Positions 49,567 to 58,853 of a stretch of DNA of 64,000 nt are shown one piece after another. The stretch spans positions 62,001 through 126,000 of the forward strand of contig NZ_JAHZTC010000015.1 of assembly GCF_019599265.1 (NCBI RefSeq), given 5' to 3'. The first letter of the stretch is position 1. Each line of letters opens with the position of its first letter. The position numbers were made by a program, and so were the translations under genes. A model generated the notes under the pieces. That model ran no database searches and was not told where the DNA came from. It was given only the letters and a program-made list of their open reading frames with translations. This DNA comes from Pontibacter sp. HSC-14F20 (lineage in GTDB: Bacteria > Bacteroidota > Bacteroidia > Cytophagales > Hymenobacteraceae).

Positions 49567-49590
49567 GTGGTAAAAAGTGGGAGATTGTGG
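49567..49590 (+). promoter_or_regulatory. mraZ: MraZ box: three GTGG direct repeats with 10-base period
   Basis: GTGGT, GTGGG and GTGGT begin at 49567, 49577 and 49587, exactly one helical turn apart and directly upstream of the -33 element. E. coli MraZ binds TGGG-type repeats with this period upstream of its own gene, so autoregulation is expected. Confidence 0.8.
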
Positions 49591-49620
49591 TTGCGAGCTT
49601 TTGTTGTTTCGTTACATTTG
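49591..49620 (+). promoter_or_regulatory. dcw promoter
   Basis: TTG (49591-49593), 19 bases, TACATTTG (49613-49620): a full match to the Bacteroidota vegetative promoter, with a predicted leader of about 30 bases to the mraZ ATG. Confidence 0.85.
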
Positions 49621-49658
49621 TATACTCCGAAAACTATACGGACTCAACTGTCATATAC

Positions 49659-50126
49659 ATGAACTTCCTGTCTGGCGAATACGAATGCAAGATTGATCCG
49701 AAGGGAAGGTTGGTTTTACCTGCAAAGATAAAAACCAACTTGCCGGAGGCGTCGGGCAATCATGTCGTGCTGACAAGGGGCTTTGAACCTTGCCTCGTGC
49801 TCTACCCGAAATCGGAGTGGAAGACGATTTACGACAAGGTGGCGGGTCTGAACGAGTTTAATGAGGAGTACCGCCAGTTTCAGCGCAATTTCTTCCGTGG
49901 CAACACAGAGATTGAGCTGGACGGCACCGGCCGTTTCATCGTGCCCCGCACCATGGCCCGCTTTGCCGATCTGGAGAAAGAGGCGATTGTGGTGGGTTTG
50001 GGTAACCGTGTTGAGATCTGGAATCCGGACAGGTATGAAGATTTCCTGATCAAGGACCAGCAGAGTTTCTCGCAACTGGCCGAGAAGTTTTTAGGCGATA
50101 AACCGGCTGCAGAGCCTATGCTATAA
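49659..50126 (+). CDS. mraZ: Transcriptional regulator MraZ
   Basis: A 155-residue protein starting at MNFLSGEYECKID; an upstream open frame of 41 codons crosses the promoter and is rejected. It has two SpoVT/AbrB-like swapped-hairpin domains, with DPKGRLVLPAKI in the first and DGTGRFIVPRTMARF in the second, the DxxGRxxxP motifs of the family. It binds the repeats upstream of its own gene and sets dcw expression; overproduction is harmful in E. coli. The stop overlaps the rsmH ATG. Confidence 0.96.
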   Translation: MNFLSGEYECKIDPKGRLVLPAKIKTNLPEASGNHVVLTRGFEPCLVLYPKSEWKTIYDKVAGLNEFNEEYRQFQRNFFRGNTEIELDGTGRFIVPRTMARFADLEKEAIVVGLGNRVEIWNPDRYEDFLIKDQQSFSQLAEKFLGDKPAAEPML

Positions 50127-51028
50127 TGGAATACCACAGACCAGTCATGCTGCAGGAATGCATCGACGCGCTGGAAATTAAACCAGACGGCGTGTATGTG
50201 GATGTGACATTTGGCGGCGGCGGTCACTCAAAGGTAATCGCCAGCAAGCTGACAACCGGTCAGCTTTACTCGTTTGATCAGGACCGCGACGCGGAGGAAC
50301 AGTCGAAGAAGATCGACAGCCCGGCCTTTACGTTTGTGCGAGCCAACTTTCGGGATCTGAAAAAGTACCTGCGCCTCTACAAAGTGAAAGAAGTAGACGG
50401 CATTCTGGCTGACCTGGGGGTGTCGTCGCACCAGTTTGACGAAGCTGAGCGCGGATTCTCGACCCGCTTCGATGGTCCGCTGGACATGCGCATGGACCCG
50501 GAGTCAGGTATACCGGCAAGTGAGGTGGTAAACACCTACAGCCAGGAACAACTGCACAAGATCTTCGGGATCTACGGCGAAGTGAAAAACGCCAAAACAC
50601 TGGCCGGCGTGATTGTGTCGCAACGCGCCCGCAAGCCGATTGAAACGATTGGCGAGTTTAAACTAGCCATCAGCTCCTGCACCCCGCGCGGGAAGGAGAA
50701 TAAATACCTGGCGCAAGTGTTTCAGGCGCTTCGCATCGAAGTAAACGACGAGCTGAAGGCGCTCGAGGAAATGCTGGAGCAGGCGGCCGAAGTGCTCAAA
50801 CCCGGCGGACGACTGGTGGTGATGTCTTACCACTCACTTGAAGACCGGCTGGTGAAGAACTTCATAGGCAAGGGCAAATTCTTCGGGGAGGTGGAGAAAG
50901 ACCTGTTCGGTAACGAGAAAAAACCTCTCGACGCCGTCAGCCGCAAACCGATCACAGCTTCCGACCAGGAATTGCTAGAGAACAGCCGCTCACGCAGCGC
51001 CAAACTAAGAATCGCAGAGAAGAGATAG
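50126..51028 (+). CDS. rsmH: 16S rRNA (cytosine-1402-N4) methyltransferase
   Basis: A 300-residue SAM-dependent methyltransferase. YVDVTFGGGGHSKVIASKL is the SAM-binding loop, DGILADLGVSSHQFDEAERG follows, and VVMSYHSLEDRLVKNF is the conserved C-terminal motif. It modifies C1402 of the ribosomal P-site. It overlaps mraZ by one base and begins the enzyme part of the cluster. Confidence 0.97.
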   Translation: MEYHRPVMLQECIDALEIKPDGVYVDVTFGGGGHSKVIASKLTTGQLYSFDQDRDAEEQSKKIDSPAFTFVRANFRDLKKYLRLYKVKEVDGILADLGVSSHQFDEAERGFSTRFDGPLDMRMDPESGIPASEVVNTYSQEQLHKIFGIYGEVKNAKTLAGVIVSQRARKPIETIGEFKLAISSCTPRGKENKYLAQVFQALRIEVNDELKALEEMLEQAAEVLKPGGRLVVMSYHSLEDRLVKNFIGKGKFFGEVEKDLFGNEKKPLDAVSRKPITASDQELLENSRSRSAKLRIAEKR

Positions 51029-51075
51029 CGAATGCAGAAATAGATTAACAACAGCGAAGTAACCTAAACCTAACT

Positions 51076-51513
51076 ATGGCTCCTAACCTTATGACTAAGA
51101 CAGCTGCCGCACCCAAGGGCAACACGCTGCGCGTGAAGCGGGAGGAGAAGGTGAAGCCGGAGGTGAAGGCCAGAAAGAAGGGGTTCAGCCTGTTCAAGTG
51201 GCTGGACAAGTACACCAATGTTGATTTTCTGTTTCAGGAAGGCGTGCCGACCAAGTACCTGCCGCACGTACTTTTCCTGACAGGTATAACACTCTTCTAC
51301 ATCGGCAACACCCACTACGCCGAAAAGACAATCCGCAAAATTGCCAAGATCAAAGTAGAGACAGAAGACTTACGGGCGGACTATACCACCCTGAAGTCAG
51401 ATTATATGGGCGCCAGCAAGCAGTCTGAAGTGGCGCGCAACGTGGCACCGCTGGGCCTGGTTGAAAGTTCATCTCCACCTTATCAAGTAGAAGTTGCGGA
51501 AGATGAATATTAA
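51076..51513 (+). CDS. ftsL: FtsL-like divisome protein
   Basis: A 145-residue single-pass membrane protein: basic N-terminal tail, one hydrophobic helix (LPHVLFLTGITLFYIGNTHY) and a coiled-coil-like stretch (AEKTIRKIAKIKVETEDLRA), then a proline-rich end. FtsL activates the septal synthase FtsWI with FtsB and FtsQ. Sequence similarity in this family is low; the call rests on topology and position between rsmH and ftsI. The C-terminal end overlaps the ftsI start by 11 bases. Confidence 0.88.
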   Translation: MAPNLMTKTAAAPKGNTLRVKREEKVKPEVKARKKGFSLFKWLDKYTNVDFLFQEGVPTKYLPHVLFLTGITLFYIGNTHYAEKTIRKIAKIKVETEDLRADYTTLKSDYMGASKQSEVARNVAPLGLVESSSPPYQVEVAEDEY

Positions 51514-53602
51514 GAAATCCATCGTACTGCGTGTTCGGATCGTGTTTTTGCTGGTCTGTCTGTTTGCATGTGCTATCGTGTACAAAATTGTGCAGATACA
51601 GGTGCTGGACGGCACCAAGTGGAAGCAGATATCGAAGGAGCGTCGCATTCGTTACCAGCCGGTGCCGGCTACCCGTGGCAATATCTACTCCGACAACGAG
51701 AGCATATTGGCCACGTCGCTGCCGTTTTACCGCGTGGCTTTTGACCCGGCTATTGCCCAGGCAGAGACCTTTAACACAGGTATAGATTCGCTGGCTATGA
51801 TGCTGTCGCGTTTCTACAAAGACCAGTCGCCGGAGTATTACCGTCGCAAGATCAAGAATGCACGGCATGCCGGCAGAAGGTATATAAGACTGAACAGCCG
51901 CCAGATCAACTACCAGGAGAAGAAGATGATGGCAAGCTGGCCGATCTTCCGGGCGGGCAAGAACAAAGGCGGGGTGATTTTCGAGAAAGTCGAAAAGCGC
52001 TTCAAACCTTTCGGAATGCTGGCAGAGCGGACGATCGGGTTTATTAACGAAGATAAGAATGGCGCCGGCTTGGAATATAGCTATAACGGCGAGTTGGCGG
52101 GCACCGATGGGGAGGCCCTTTTTGAGCGTATAGCAGGCGGCAACAAACCAATCTACGACGGTACGGAAGTGGCCCCGCAAAACGGGTACGATATCAAAAC
52201 GACCATCGACATCAACTTGCAGGATGTGGCGGAGAATGCGCTGTACAAGGCGCTGGTAGAAAAGAATGCCGACTACGGTTGCGTGATCCTGATGGAGGTG
52301 AAAACAGGTGAAATCAAAGCGATGGCCAACCTGGGGAAAACCAAAGGAGGTTACATCGAAGACTATAACTATGCCGTTGGTAACCAAGGACGTACGGAGC
52401 CTGGGTCTACCTTTAAACTGGCTTCAATGCTGGCATTGTTTGAGCATTCCGATGTAGAACTGACTGACACGGTGGACACGGGCGACGGCCGTTACCGCAT
52501 CAAGAATACGACCATGACCGACGTAAAAATAGGCGGGTACGGTAAACTAACGACGCAGGAGGTGTTTGAGAAATCATCTAACATAGGTATAGCAAAACTG
52601 ATTCAGGATAACTTCGGCGATAATCAGCAGGCTTTTGTAGACTACCTGCACAAGTTCGGATTGAGCAGCACACTGGGTTTCCAGATGGACGGCGAAGCAA
52701 GACCTTACATCAAAGATACAAGTGATAAAACATGGTATGGTACATCCCTTACCTCCATGTCGATTGGTTACGAAATGAAGCTGGCCCCGCTGCAGACGCT
52801 GGCCCTTTATAATGCTGTGGCCAACAATGGCGTGAAGGTGCAGCCGATTATCGTGAAAGAGATTCGCCGGGCCGATCAGGTGGTGCAGACCTTTCAGACG
52901 CGCGTGCTGAACGAGCGGATTGCATCGGAAGAAACCATCAAAAAAGTACGGACAATGCTGGAGGGTGTGGTGCAGAACGGTACCGCCAAAAATTTACGCA
53001 ACGCCGACTATAAAGTGGCCGGCAAAACCGGAACTGCCCGCAAGGTGAAAGATGGGAAGTATGTAAGACTGTACTCAACTTCATTTGCCGGTTATTTTCC
53101 GGCCGACAACCCGAAGTACAGCTGTATTGTGATTATCGACAGTCCGAGAGGGGTGAATGTATACGGCGGCGATGTGGCCGCTCCGGTGTTTAAAGAGGTG
53201 GCTGATAAAGCCTACGCCCGCGACCTGGCCATGCACCAGCCGCTGCGCGCCCGTGTGGTGCCGAACAAAGAAAGCCTGCCACAAGTGAAAGCCGGCAGCT
53301 TCGACGACCTGAGCCTGATCCTCAACAAGATCGGTGTCAGCAACCACTCCACCGCTACTAATGACGATGAGTGGGTGCGCGTAACGCCGCAAATGCGCTC
53401 GCTGAAGTTTGAGCCGCACCCGGTAAGGGGCGGGCAGGTGCCCGATGTAACCGGTATGACACTGCGCGATGCGCTGTTCATCCTGGGCAACCAGCACCTG
53501 AAAGTGAATGTGGAAGGTATAGGCAAGCGTGTGGTGAAGCAATCGGTGCAGGCAGGCACTGAAATTAATAAAGAGACTAAAATTACAATTGTACTGAGCT
53601 AA
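51503..53602 (+). CDS. ftsI: Septal transpeptidase FtsI (PBP3) with PASTA domain
   Basis: A 699-residue class B penicillin-binding protein starting at MNIKKSIVL (an in-frame TTG three codons upstream is less likely). It has one N-terminal membrane helix (VRIVFLLVCLFACAIVYKI), a pedestal domain, then the transpeptidase: EPGSTFKLAS (SxxK), KSSNIG (SxN) and VAGKTGTARK (KTG). The last 70 residues (GGQVPDVTGMTLRDALFILG) are a PASTA domain, more usual in Gram-positives but known in Bacteroidota division PBPs. It cross-links septal peptidoglycan with FtsW. Confidence 0.95.
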   Translation: MNIKKSIVLRVRIVFLLVCLFACAIVYKIVQIQVLDGTKWKQISKERRIRYQPVPATRGNIYSDNESILATSLPFYRVAFDPAIAQAETFNTGIDSLAMMLSRFYKDQSPEYYRRKIKNARHAGRRYIRLNSRQINYQEKKMMASWPIFRAGKNKGGVIFEKVEKRFKPFGMLAERTIGFINEDKNGAGLEYSYNGELAGTDGEALFERIAGGNKPIYDGTEVAPQNGYDIKTTIDINLQDVAENALYKALVEKNADYGCVILMEVKTGEIKAMANLGKTKGGYIEDYNYAVGNQGRTEPGSTFKLASMLALFEHSDVELTDTVDTGDGRYRIKNTTMTDVKIGGYGKLTTQEVFEKSSNIGIAKLIQDNFGDNQQAFVDYLHKFGLSSTLGFQMDGEARPYIKDTSDKTWYGTSLTSMSIGYEMKLAPLQTLALYNAVANNGVKVQPIIVKEIRRADQVVQTFQTRVLNERIASEETIKKVRTMLEGVVQNGTAKNLRNADYKVAGKTGTARKVKDGKYVRLYSTSFAGYFPADNPKYSCIVIIDSPRGVNVYGGDVAAPVFKEVADKAYARDLAMHQPLRARVVPNKESLPQVKAGSFDDLSLILNKIGVSNHSTATNDDEWVRVTPQMRSLKFEPHPVRGGQVPDVTGMTLRDALFILGNQHLKVNVEGIGKRVVKQSVQAGTEINKETKITIVLS

Positions 53603-55068
53603 TGCAGCTACTCCAGGACATATTGAAAGACGTAACCGTGCTGGAGAGCCACGGCCCGCTGAACGTGCAGGTCGAGTCGATCACGTTCGACTCGCGCCAG
53701 GTACGTGAAGGGGTGCTGTTTGTGGCCATGCGCGGGGTGCAGGTAGATGGCCATGACTTCATGGCGAAAGCTGCGGATGAGAAAGCTGTTGCAATTGTTT
53801 GCGAAAAATTACCGGCAGAACTGGCCGAAGGTGTTACTTATATCCAAGTAAAAAATAGCGGTCAGGCCTTAGGCTTGATGGCTTCTGCGCTTTACGGCCA
53901 TCCTTCCCGCAAACTGAAACTGGTGGGCGTAACAGGCACCAACGGCAAAACTACTTCGGTGACCTTGCTGCACAAGCTGTTCCGCGAACTTGGTTATCAT
54001 GTGGGTATGATCTCCACGGTACAAAACCAGGTCGACGAGGAGATTATACCTTCCACGCATACCACACCAGATGCTGTGTCGCTGAATGCCTTGCTGGACA
54101 AGATGGTGAAAGCCGGTTGTGCTTACGCTTTTATGGAAGTGAGTTCGCATGCCATGGTGCAGCAGCGTGTGGCAGGTATAGCTTTTGCCGGCGGCGTGTT
54201 CACCAACATCACCCACGACCACCTCGACTACCACGGCACCTTCGACGAGTACATCAAAGCCAAGAAATCTTTCTTTGATATGCTGCCAGCAGGGGCTTTT
54301 GCGCTGATCAATGCAGACGACAAGCGGGGCCCGGTGATGGTGCAGAACACCAAAGCCGACGTGCGTTACTTCTCGCTGCGTAAAATCACTGATTTCAAGG
54401 CTCGCCTGATCGACAACACACTGCAGGGCTTGCACCTGGAAATAGACGGACACGAGATCTGGGCGAAGTTGATCGGAGCATTCAATGCCTACAATTTGCT
54501 TGGTGCATACGGGGTGGCGGTGTTGCTTAATGAAGATCCTGTAGAAGCCCTCACCGTGCTATCGAGTCTGAATACGGCAGCGGGGCGCTTCGATTACATT
54601 GTGTCGGAGACGGAGCAAATAACAGGTATAGTGGACTATGCTCACACACCAGACGCGCTGGAGAATGTACTGAACACCATTCAGCAGATCCGTACGCCAC
54701 TGCAAACGGTGATAACAGTAGTTGGCTGTGGTGGTAACCGCGACGCAACGAAGCGCCCGGTGATGGCCGACATTGCCTGCCGCCTGAGCGACAAGGTGAT
54801 TTTGACGTCGGATAACCCGCGTTTCGAAGAGCCGCAAGCCATACTGGAAGACATGCAGAAAGGGGTGAAGCCGCTCGACTTCAAGAAGACGCTGAGCGTG
54901 CTGGACAGGAGAGAGGCCATTCGCACGGCTTGCATGCTGGCTGGCAAAGAGGACATCATTCTGGTTGCGGGCAAAGGGCATGAGACTTACCAGGAGATAA
55001 AGGGTGTGAAATACCCATTCGACGATAAACAAGTGCTGCAGGAAGCCCTGCAACAGCTTGGTAAATAA
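53602..55068 (+). CDS. murE: UDP-MurNAc-tripeptide ligase (meso-diaminopimelate adding)
   Basis: A 488-residue Mur ligase. LVGVTGTNGKTTSVTLLHKL is the ATP loop; ANITHDHLDYHGTFDEYIKA-type sequence (TNITHDHLDYHGTFDEYIKA) is the catalytic centre with the carbamylated-Lys region nearby. LTSDNPRFEEP contains DNPR, the motif for meso-diaminopimelate rather than lysine. It adds the third stem residue in the cytoplasm. Its ATG overlaps the ftsI stop (TAATG). Confidence 0.96.
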   Translation: MQLLQDILKDVTVLESHGPLNVQVESITFDSRQVREGVLFVAMRGVQVDGHDFMAKAADEKAVAIVCEKLPAELAEGVTYIQVKNSGQALGLMASALYGHPSRKLKLVGVTGTNGKTTSVTLLHKLFRELGYHVGMISTVQNQVDEEIIPSTHTTPDAVSLNALLDKMVKAGCAYAFMEVSSHAMVQQRVAGIAFAGGVFTNITHDHLDYHGTFDEYIKAKKSFFDMLPAGAFALINADDKRGPVMVQNTKADVRYFSLRKITDFKARLIDNTLQGLHLEIDGHEIWAKLIGAFNAYNLLGAYGVAVLLNEDPVEALTVLSSLNTAAGRFDYIVSETEQITGIVDYAHTPDALENVLNTIQQIRTPLQTVITVVGCGGNRDATKRPVMADIACRLSDKVILTSDNPRFEEPQAILEDMQKGVKPLDFKKTLSVLDRREAIRTACMLAGKEDIILVAGKGHETYQEIKGVKYPFDDKQVLQEALQQLGK

Positions 55069-55108
55069 GACAAACTTAAAGAAGTCAAAGGAAACGATTA
55101 CTGAATAA

Positions 55109-56329
55109 ATGCTTTACCACCTCTTTACATACCTTGACCGTGAATACGACCTTTTGGGGGCGGGTGTATTTCAATACATCTCGTTCAGGGCAGGTATGGC
55201 AACGCTTACCTCACTACTGATTGCGATGATTTTTGGCGGCCGCTTGATCAAAATGCTGCAGCGCAAACAAGTAGGTGAGAGCATTCGCGACCTTGGTCTG
55301 GAAGGCCAGATGGAGAAGAAAGGCACCCCGACCATGGGTGGTCTGATCATCCTGTTGGCTATTTTGGTACCAACGCTTCTCTTTGCCCGTCTGGATAATA
55401 TTTACGTGCTCCTGATGATCGTTTCGACGGTTTGGCTAGGGCTGATCGGCTTTCTGGATGACTACATCAAAGTGTTCAAAAAGAACAAAGAAGGACTGGC
55501 CGGAAAATTTAAGGTACTGGGTCAGATTGGCTTAGGAATTATTGTGGGTTTGACCCTATACTTTAGTGACGATGTTGTCGTAAGACAGTACATTTTCACC
55601 GATGGCTCTACCTCCGCCGTGAACGCCACGAGCAAATGGGTAGACATCAAATCCATGATCACAACCATTCCTTTCCGCAAAAATAACGAGCTCGATTACT
55701 GCAATCTGTTTTCATTTGCCGGTCCGCTTTTTTCTGACTGGTCGTGCTACCTGTACATCCCGTTTGTGATTCTGGTGATCACGGCGGTGTCCAATGGCGC
55801 TAATATTACTGACGGCATCGACGGTTTGGCAGCTGGAACATCGGCTATTATCGGTCTCACGCTGGCGATTTTTGCATGGGTATCCGGTAACACCATTTTT
55901 GCGGACTATCTGGACATCATGTTCATCCCGAACTCAGGTGAGCTGACCATTTTCGCACTGGCCTTTGTGGGAGCCTGTGTGGGTTTCCTGTGGTATAACT
56001 CGTATCCGGCCCAAGTGTTTATGGGCGACACAGGTAGTCTGGCCATTGGCGGTATCATTGCGGTGATGGCTCTGATCGTGCGCAAAGAATTGCTTATACC
56101 TATCCTGTGTGGCATTTTCCTGATCGAGAACCTATCGGTGATGCTGCAGGTGAGCTACTTCAAGTATACAAAGAAGAAATACGGTGAAGGCCGGCGCATC
56201 TTTAAGATGTCGCCGCTGCACCACCATTACCAGAAAAACGGCTACCACGAATCCAAGATCGTCTCGCGCTTCTGGATTGTGGGCATCATGCTGGCGATTT
56301 TGACATTGGCAACCCTGAAACTGCGATAG
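55109..56329 (+). CDS. mraY: Phospho-MurNAc-pentapeptide transferase
   Basis: A 406-residue integral membrane enzyme with about ten helices that loads phospho-MurNAc-pentapeptide on undecaprenyl phosphate to form lipid [21 protein letters not shown] holds the catalytic [21 protein letters not shown] the NxxNxxDGxDGL motif and [12 protein letters not shown] the histidine-rich loop. An insertion of about 30 residues follows FSDDVV, as in other Bacteroidota enzymes. Confidence 0.97.
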   Translation: MLYHLFTYLDREYDLLGAGVFQYISFRAGMATLTSLLIAMIFGGRLIKMLQRKQVGESIRDLGLEGQMEKKGTPTMGGLIILLAILVPTLLFARLDNIYVLLMIVSTVWLGLIGFLDDYIKVFKKNKEGLAGKFKVLGQIGLGIIVGLTLYFSDDVVVRQYIFTDGSTSAVNATSKWVDIKSMITTIPFRKNNELDYCNLFSFAGPLFSDWSCYLYIPFVILVITAVSNGANITDGIDGLAAGTSAIIGLTLAIFAWVSGNTIFADYLDIMFIPNSGELTIFALAFVGACVGFLWYNSYPAQVFMGDTGSLAIGGIIAVMALIVRKELLIPILCGIFLIENLSVMLQVSYFKYTKKKYGEGRRIFKMSPLHHHYQKNGYHESKIVSRFWIVGIMLAILTLATLKLR

Positions 56330-56334
56330 GAACG

Positions 56335-57678
56335 ATGAAACTAGCGATACTCGGAGCGGGAGAAAGTGGCGTTGGGGCAGCATTGCTGGCCAAAGCGAAG
56401 GGGCTTGATGTGTTCGTGTCCGACATGGGGCAGATCAAAGAGGTATACAAAGCCAAGTTAGCAACAGCGGCTATACCTTACGAAGAAGGTACCCATACCT
56501 TCGAGCGTATTCTGGAATCGACCGAGATCATTAAAAGCCCGGGTATACCTGAGAAGGCGGCCATTATTCAGGAAGCGATCAAAAAGGGGATTCCGGTGAT
56601 ATCGGAGATCGAGTTTGCTGGCAGGTATACCGATGCGAAGTTCATCTGCATCACGGGCACCAACGGCAAGACCACGACTACCTTGCTGACTTACCACTTG
56701 CTCAAGAACGCAGGTATAAACGTGGGACTGGCCGGTAACATCGGTGAGAGTCTGGCCGAGAAAGTGATTGACAACAAACACGAGTACTACGTGGTCGAGC
56801 TGAGCAGTTTTCAACTCGACAACATGTACCAGTTCAAAGCACATATTGGAGTACTGTTAAATATTACGCCAGACCACTTAGACAGGTATGGCTATGACCT
56901 AAACAAGTACGCTGCATCAAAGTTGCGCATTGCGCAGAACATGAGCGGCGCGGACTATTTTATCTACAACAACGATGATGATACTATCCGTAATGCGTTC
57001 GATTCTGCGGCTTTTGGCGGAACCACAATCCCATTCTCGCTCCAAGCAGCGACAGGTGCGAAAGTACTATGTGAAGGGACGCATGTTAAAGTAAAGGTGA
57101 AGTTTTTCGAAGGCGATATCGATGCTTCGCGCTCTGCCCTGATCGGCAAGCACAACCAGTACAATACCATGGCTGCCGTGACGGTCGCCAAGCTGCTGGG
57201 TATAGAAGACAGCCGGATTGAAAAGGGGCTGGAAAACTTTGAGAACGCCGAGCACCGCTTGCAGGTGATCACGGTGTCGAGGGAAGTTACCTACATCAAT
57301 GACTCGAAAGCAACCAACGTAGAAGCCGTTTATTATGCTCTGGAAGGTATAAAGCAGCCGATCATCTGGATTGCAGGCGGCGTGGACAAAGGCAATGACT
57401 ACAGTGTATTGACCGGGCTGGCCAAAGAGAAAGTGAAAGTGCTGGTTTGTCTGGGCAAAGATAACGACAAGCTAAAGGAGGCATTTGGGCGCATTGTACC
57501 GGTAGTGGTGGAGACAACTTCGATGGAATATGCCGTGCGAATGGCCCGCCTGTTGTCGACGCCGGGCGATGTGGTGCTGTTGTCACCGGCTTGCGCCAGT
57601 TTCGATTTGTTCAACAATTACGAGCACCGGGGGCAGCGCTTCCGGGAGGCCGTAGAAAAGATAGTTTTGAAAAAGTAA
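56335..57678 (+). CDS. murD: UDP-MurNAc-L-alanine:D-glutamate ligase
   Basis: A 447-residue Mur ligase. The N-terminal Rossmann domain has LAILGAGESGVGAALLAKAK; ITGTNGKTTTTLLTYHLL is the ATP loop; LNITPDHLDRYGYDLNKYA and NDSKATNVEA are the central and C-terminal motifs. It adds D-glutamate as second stem residue. It follows mraY after five bases. Confidence 0.97.
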   Translation: MKLAILGAGESGVGAALLAKAKGLDVFVSDMGQIKEVYKAKLATAAIPYEEGTHTFERILESTEIIKSPGIPEKAAIIQEAIKKGIPVISEIEFAGRYTDAKFICITGTNGKTTTTLLTYHLLKNAGINVGLAGNIGESLAEKVIDNKHEYYVVELSSFQLDNMYQFKAHIGVLLNITPDHLDRYGYDLNKYAASKLRIAQNMSGADYFIYNNDDDTIRNAFDSAAFGGTTIPFSLQAATGAKVLCEGTHVKVKVKFFEGDIDASRSALIGKHNQYNTMAAVTVAKLLGIEDSRIEKGLENFENAEHRLQVITVSREVTYINDSKATNVEAVYYALEGIKQPIIWIAGGVDKGNDYSVLTGLAKEKVKVLVCLGKDNDKLKEAFGRIVPVVVETTSMEYAVRMARLLSTPGDVVLLSPACASFDLFNNYEHRGQRFREAVEKIVLKK

Positions 57679-57704
57679 GTTTTTAATTTTTAGCCAAAGG
57701 TAAT

Positions 57705-58853
57705 ATGATCAAGCAGTGGTTACAGCGAAACCTGAAAGGGGACGCAGTGCTTTGGGGCATCGTGCTGATGTTCTCGCTTATCAGTATGGCAGTCGTGTAT
57801 TCGGCTACCGGTACCCTGGCGTACAAGCAAAAAGACGGTAATACCGAGTACTTCCTTTTCAAACATTCTTCGCTGATCTTTATTGGTCTGGCCTTCATGT
57901 GGCTGGCACACAAGATCGATTACCGCTATTATTCCCGATTATCACTGGTGGCCCTTATTCTGGCCGTGCCACTATTGCTCTATACCTTCTTCTTCGGTTC
58001 GAACATCAACGAGGCATCGCGCTGGATTACCATTCCGGTGATCAACCAGACTTTCCAGCCTTCGGATTTAGCGAAACTGGCCCTGATCTCATACCTGGCC
58101 AGTATGCTTTCCAAGAAGCAGAACCATCTGGATGACTGGAAGCGTAACTTGTTGCCGATCTTCGCTTGGACCGCTTTTATCTGTGCACTAATCGCCCTGA
58201 CGAACACATCGACAGCGGTATTGCTTTTCCTGACCAGCCTCTTACTGATGTTCATCGGACGCGTGCCGATGAAATCACTGGCAGTTTTTGTAATAGCAGG
58301 TGCTATGTTGGGTGGTGTTGGCCTGGCAGCCGGTCAGCGTCTGGGTACTGCAGTCAGTCGGGTTGAAGCCTTCTTTGACGAATCAGAAACAGCTTTCCAG
58401 CTGGAGCAATCTTATATCGCGATCGCAACTGGCGGCGTGGTGGGCAAGGGCCCCGGCAACAGCGACCAGCGCGATATTCTGCCGCACCCATATTCGGATT
58501 TTATCTATGCGATCATTCTGGAAGAGTATGGTTTGATGGGAGGTGTGTTAGTGCTCTTCCTATACCTGGCTTTGCTCTACCGCGGTCTTGTTACAGTCAC
58601 GAAAAGTAACGGTGCCTTCGGCGGTTTGCTGGCAGCCGGTCTGAGTTTCAGCCTGGTCTTGCAAGGTATGATCAACATGGGCGTAGCCGTTGGGCTGGGT
58701 CCGATTACGGGTTTGCCGTTGCCACTCCTGAGTATGGGTGGTACATCTTTGATTTTTACGGGTATCTCCATCGGGATCATCCTGAGTGTGAGCCGCACAG
58801 TGAAGGCCGAAGAGACATTGGGTTCAACCGCTAAAGTGACGGCAAATGCCTGA
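57705..58853 (+). CDS. ftsW: Septal peptidoglycan glycosyltransferase FtsW (SEDS family)
   Basis: A 382-residue polytopic SEDS protein with about ten helices. FQPSDLAKLALISYLASMLS and VVGKGPGNSDQRDILPHPYSD hold the family motifs, including the catalytic Asp of the periplasmic loop, and LPLPLLSMGGTSLIFTG is the last conserved helix pair. It polymerises lipid II at the septum with FtsI. RodA is similar, but the place in the dcw operon argues for FtsW. It overlaps murG by eight bases. Confidence 0.95.
   Translation: MIKQWLQRNLKGDAVLWGIVLMFSLISMAVVYSATGTLAYKQKDGNTEYFLFKHSSLIFIGLAFMWLAHKIDYRYYSRLSLVALILAVPLLLYTFFFGSNINEASRWITIPVINQTFQPSDLAKLALISYLASMLSKKQNHLDDWKRNLLPIFAWTAFICALIALTNTSTAVLLFLTSLLLMFIGRVPMKSLAVFVIAGAMLGGVGLAAGQRLGTAVSRVEAFFDESETAFQLEQSYIAIATGGVVGKGPGNSDQRDILPHPYSDFIYAIILEEYGLMGGVLVLFLYLALLYRGLVTVTKSNGAFGGLLAAGLSFSLVLQGMINMGVAVGLGPITGLPLPLLSMGGTSLIFTGISIGIILSVSRTVKAEETLGSTAKVTANA

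Noticed and set aside
49536-49658. 41-codon N-terminal extension of MraZ
   Set aside because: It runs through the repeats and promoter; MNFLSGEY is the family start.
49430-49660. Calling this region the chromosomal origin outright
   Set aside because: DnaA-like boxes and AT-rich DNA are suggestive, but GTGG-rich MraZ sites share the same letters and no skew or dnaA gene supports it within this window.
51350-52387. 345-codon minus-strand frame opposite ftsL/ftsI
   Set aside because: Shadow of the coding strand; no family features, while ftsI has all transpeptidase motifs.
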